A stretch of 8,760 bases of DNA from positions 1 to 8,760 of the forward strand of contig CAYFSZ010000062.1 in assembly GCA_964346085.1 (NCBI GenBank). The letters run 5' to 3'. How positions within the stretch are numbered: position 1 is the first letter of the stretch; each line of letters starts with the position of its first letter. The position numbers and the translations under genes were made by a program. The stretch is from UBA5436 sp964346085 (GTDB lineage Bacteria; Bacillota; Clostridia; Saccharofermentanales; DTU023). The notes beneath the pieces were generated by a model. The model searched no databases. It had not been told where the DNA came from and saw only the letters and a program-made list of their open reading frames with translations. This document shows positions 7,296-8,760 of the stretch, in pieces.

Positions 7296-7982
7296 ATGAT
7301 TTTAGAAGTTAATAAATTGTCAAAAAAATTTGGGGAATTGACTGTTTTTGAGAATGTTTCTTTTTCTATTGAAGCAGGAGAAATTGTCTGCGTTAAAGGG
7401 AAGTCGGGACAAGGCAAAACTACATTACTCCGCTGTATTAATAATTTAGAAGTCGCAGATTCTGGCAGAATCCGAATTAATGGACTAGATTTATGTGTGG
7501 ACGATGATGGAAAAGCCCGTTATTGCAGCAAGGAAGAATTGAAGAAAATTAGACAACAAATAGGGTTGGTTTTTCAAAACTTTAATTTGTTCCCTAATAT
7601 GACAGTGTGGCAAAATCTGGTTGAAGCTCCCTTATACCTAAAGAACGGTACTCCAGAGGAAATTTCTAATAGAGCAAAAGAGCTGCTGTCCTCTCTAGAT
7701 TTAGTAGACAAAGAAAAATCTATGCCGAATGAGCTATCGGGCGGACAGAAACAGAGAGTAGCAATCGCTCGTGCCTGTATGTTAGATCCTTCGGTGTTAT
7801 GCTTCGATGAGCCTACTTCCGCGGTGGATGAAGAGACACGTGGGCAAATTGGTTCGATTATTCGATTATTAGCTGAACGGGGAATGGCGATTATTATCGT
7901 GACACATGACAATGCATTCGTTGATGAAATCGCAGATCGTGTGTTGAGCTTAGTTGATGGAGAAATTGTGGAGGATAGATAA
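7296..7982 (+). CDS. Amino-acid ABC transporter ATP-binding protein (second operon)
   Basis: This 228-residue ATPase has Walker A GKSGQGKTT (35-43), Q-loop Gln94, signature LSGGQ (147-151), Walker B VLCFDE (167-172) and switch His204. The D-loop reads SAVDEE where SALDPE or SALDPQ is more usual. The catalytic residues are intact. ATG 7296 is preferred, since AAAGG at 7282-7286 is 9 nt upstream. The in-frame TTG at 7290 would leave only 3 nt. The gene follows the permease by 13 nt. No terminator hairpin with a T tract is seen after the stop codon. The next structures are the palindromic repeats from 7993 onward. Confidence 0.93.
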   Translation: MILEVNKLSKKFGELTVFENVSFSIEAGEIVCVKGKSGQGKTTLLRCINNLEVADSGRIRINGLDLCVDDDGKARYCSKEELKKIRQQIGLVFQNFNLFPNMTVWQNLVEAPLYLKNGTPEEISNRAKELLSSLDLVDKEKSMPNELSGGQKQRVAIARACMLDPSVLCFDEPTSAVDEETRGQIGSIIRLLAERGMAIIIVTHDNAFVDEIADRVLSLVDGEIVEDR

Positions 7983-7992
7983 TTTTTCATTC

Positions 7993-8011
7993 TTGCGTGT
8001 TCGTTCACACA
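7993..8011. repeat. Degenerate palindrome at the left edge of the repeat array
   Basis: TTGCGTG (7993-7999) followed by TTCACACA (8004-8011) is an imperfect, short-looped version of the TGCGTGA/TCACGCA stem. It begins 11 nt after the ATPase stop codon. Its right arm sits exactly 105 bp before the B1 right arm. Confidence 0.6.
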
Positions 8012-8292
8012 GAAGTACCCGATTCCCAAATTTGCGTGACGAAAACTTCACGCAAAAACTCAAATTCTAATAATTTGCGTGAATTCCGAGCTCGCTCGAA
8101 GCGGTTGGTTCACGCAAAATTCCCTTATTCTAAAATATGCGTGACGAAAACTTCACGCAAAAACTCAAATTCCAATAATTTGCGTGAATTCCGAGCTCGC
8201 TCGAAGATGCGTTTTCACGCAAAAACTCCACATCTCCAAATATGCGTGACGAAAACTTCACGCAAAAACACAGATTCCAATAATTTGCGTGA
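8004..8292. repeat. 105-bp tandem repeat (about 2.75 copies) with two hairpins per unit
   Basis: The period is exact: GCGTGA occurs at 8034, 8139 and 8244 (hairpin A) and at 8077, 8182 and 8287 (hairpin B). Hairpin A has a short fixed CGAAAACT loop. Copies are A1 8031-8039/8048-8056, A2 8138-8144/8153-8159 and A3 8243-8249/8258-8264. Hairpin B has a 10-bp stem TTTGCGTGAA/TTCACGCAAA and a 25-nt loop. Copies are B1 8074-8083/8109-8118 and B2 8179-8188/8214-8223. The first 18 loop bases are identical in B1 and B2 and contain a small GAG/CTC inner stem. The last 7 bases vary. The array opens with a degenerate B right arm (TTCACACA, 8004-8011) and ends in an unpaired B left arm (8284-8292). There is no unique-spacer pattern as in CRISPR. 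The function is unknown. A BIME-like paired-palindrome repeat is the closest known design. Confidence 0.9.
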
Positions 8293-8314
8293 TGACACAA
8301 ACAGAAAAAGCAAA

Positions 8315-8326
8315 TGCAGGCCTGCA
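8315..8326. repeat. Perfect 12-bp palindrome TGCAGGCCTGCA
   Basis: The palindrome lies between the repeat array and the last gene. A TTCGAA palindrome follows at 8333-8338, and a possible -10 (TATACT, 8346-8351) is 19 nt downstream of the first palindrome. It could be an operator half-pair, but nothing in the window shows which protein would bind. Confidence 0.5.
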
Positions 8327-8345
8327 ACCGGCTTCGAAACCGATG

Positions 8346-8351
8346 TATACT
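8346..8351 (+). promoter_or_regulatory. Possible -10 element for the last gene
   Basis: TATACT matches five of six bases of the -10 consensus and lies 110 nt before the start codon. No good -35 is found 16-18 nt upstream, so the call is weak. The rest of 8293-8461 shows nothing else beyond the palindromes and the ribosome binding site. Confidence 0.25.
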
Positions 8352-8461
8352 GTATTTATCAATTTAATTTTCAATTAATTCATTTTCATAACTGACGAAA
8401 TAACTGCGTAATAACATGCAGGTTTATTCGTTTATCAAAAAAATAGTGAAGAGGTGAATTT

Positions 8462-8760
8462 ATGAAAACAATGTTAGAGATGATCGAAAACTATGAACAG
8501 AAATGCAATCTTATTCTAAAGAAAATAGCAGAACGCAAATTCCCAAAAATAGAGGGGCGTTTAGTAATATCTAATACGACAAAGAATCCTTGTTTTTATA
8601 ACAGAACAAAAAATCCGATAACAGGTGAGTACACGACGGAATATATTCCCAAAACAAATGTCAAACTCATTTCTCGTTTAGCTGAAAAGAACTATCTAAA
8701 TCAGTCAGAAAAATTAGCTGTGAAGCGAAAGAAGCAGATGCAAGAACTGCGGAAGGATTT
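8462..8760 (+). CDS. Uncharacterised protein, N-terminal part (runs off the window)
   Basis: An open frame of 99 codons starts at ATG 8462 and continues past the window end. GAGGTGA at 8451-8457 is a strong ribosome binding site 4 nt upstream. The visible part is charged, with a helical start (MLEMIENYEQKCNLILKK), a segment FYNRTKNPITGEYTTEYIPK around residues 48-67, and a Lys-rich helix at about 76-99. The order of an aromatic-Arg strand, a Gly turn, YIPK, then LA.K.Y recalls from memory a family of uncharacterised Bacillota proteins with a predicted nuclease-like C-terminal domain. That domain would lie outside this window, so the function is not assigned. The codon use looks like that of its neighbours. 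Confidence 0.8.
   Translation, partial: MKTMLEMIENYEQKCNLILKKIAERKFPKIEGRLVISNTTKNPCFYNRTKNPITGEYTTEYIPKTNVKLISRLAEKNYLNQSEKLAVKRKKQMQELRKD

Noticed and set aside
8004..8292. CRISPR array
   Set aside because: The period is 105 bp, the whole unit including the connecting sequence is repeated, the stem palindromes occur twice per unit, and no cas gene is visible.
8130..8327. A 65-codon minus-strand frame inside the repeats
   Set aside because: It is a by-product of the same tandem repeat, with no ribosome binding site or recognisable domain.
7997..8395. A 132-codon open frame (GTG start) across the repeat array, with a 35-residue repeat
   Set aside because: It is open because the repeat unit is 105 bp, a multiple of three. 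There is no ribosome binding site, the opposite strand is open too, and the constraint seen is on palindromic stems rather than on codons.

Overview
The window comes from a low-GC Gram-positive bacterium (Bacillota). The evidence is strong purine-rich ribosome binding sites, lipoprotein-type solute-binding proteins, a T-box leader and a lysine-type riboswitch, both ending in rho-independent terminators. The genus cannot be read from the sequence. All confident genes lie on the + strand.

Positions 14-2388 hold housekeeping-type genes: a HAD-superfamily phosphatase (PpaX/Gph-like), then a membrane-anchored extracellular foldase with a C-terminal parvulin (PpiC) domain and what looks like a second, degenerate parvulin repeat before it. 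A clear terminator follows at 2416-2446.

Positions 2529-5384 form the first amino-acid ABC importer operon: promoter, lysine riboswitch, terminator, binding lipoprotein, permease, ATPase. Positions 5414-7982 form a second operon with the same gene order but a different RNA sensor: promoter, T-box leader, terminator, binding lipoprotein, permease, ATPase. The T-box specifier reads CAC (histidine) when aligned by its loop E (AGUA/GAA) motif. The simplest reading is two paralogous polar-amino-acid importers in tandem. The first would be switched on when free lysine is scarce, and the second when histidine tRNA is uncharged.

Positions 7983-8461 contain no convincing gene. They hold a 105-bp tandem repeat of about 2.75 copies (8004-8292). 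Each unit carries two hairpins built on the same TGCGTGA/TCACGCA stem, a design like a BIME-type paired palindrome. Beyond it are a perfect 12-bp palindrome, a weak possible promoter and a good ribosome binding site for the last gene. That gene (8462 to the window end) is the 5' part of an uncharacterised protein.

The most interesting items are the hairpin repeat array, the contrast between the His specifier and the UGGA acceptor bulge in the T-box, the paired RNA sensors on paralogous transporters, and the degenerate parvulin duplication.
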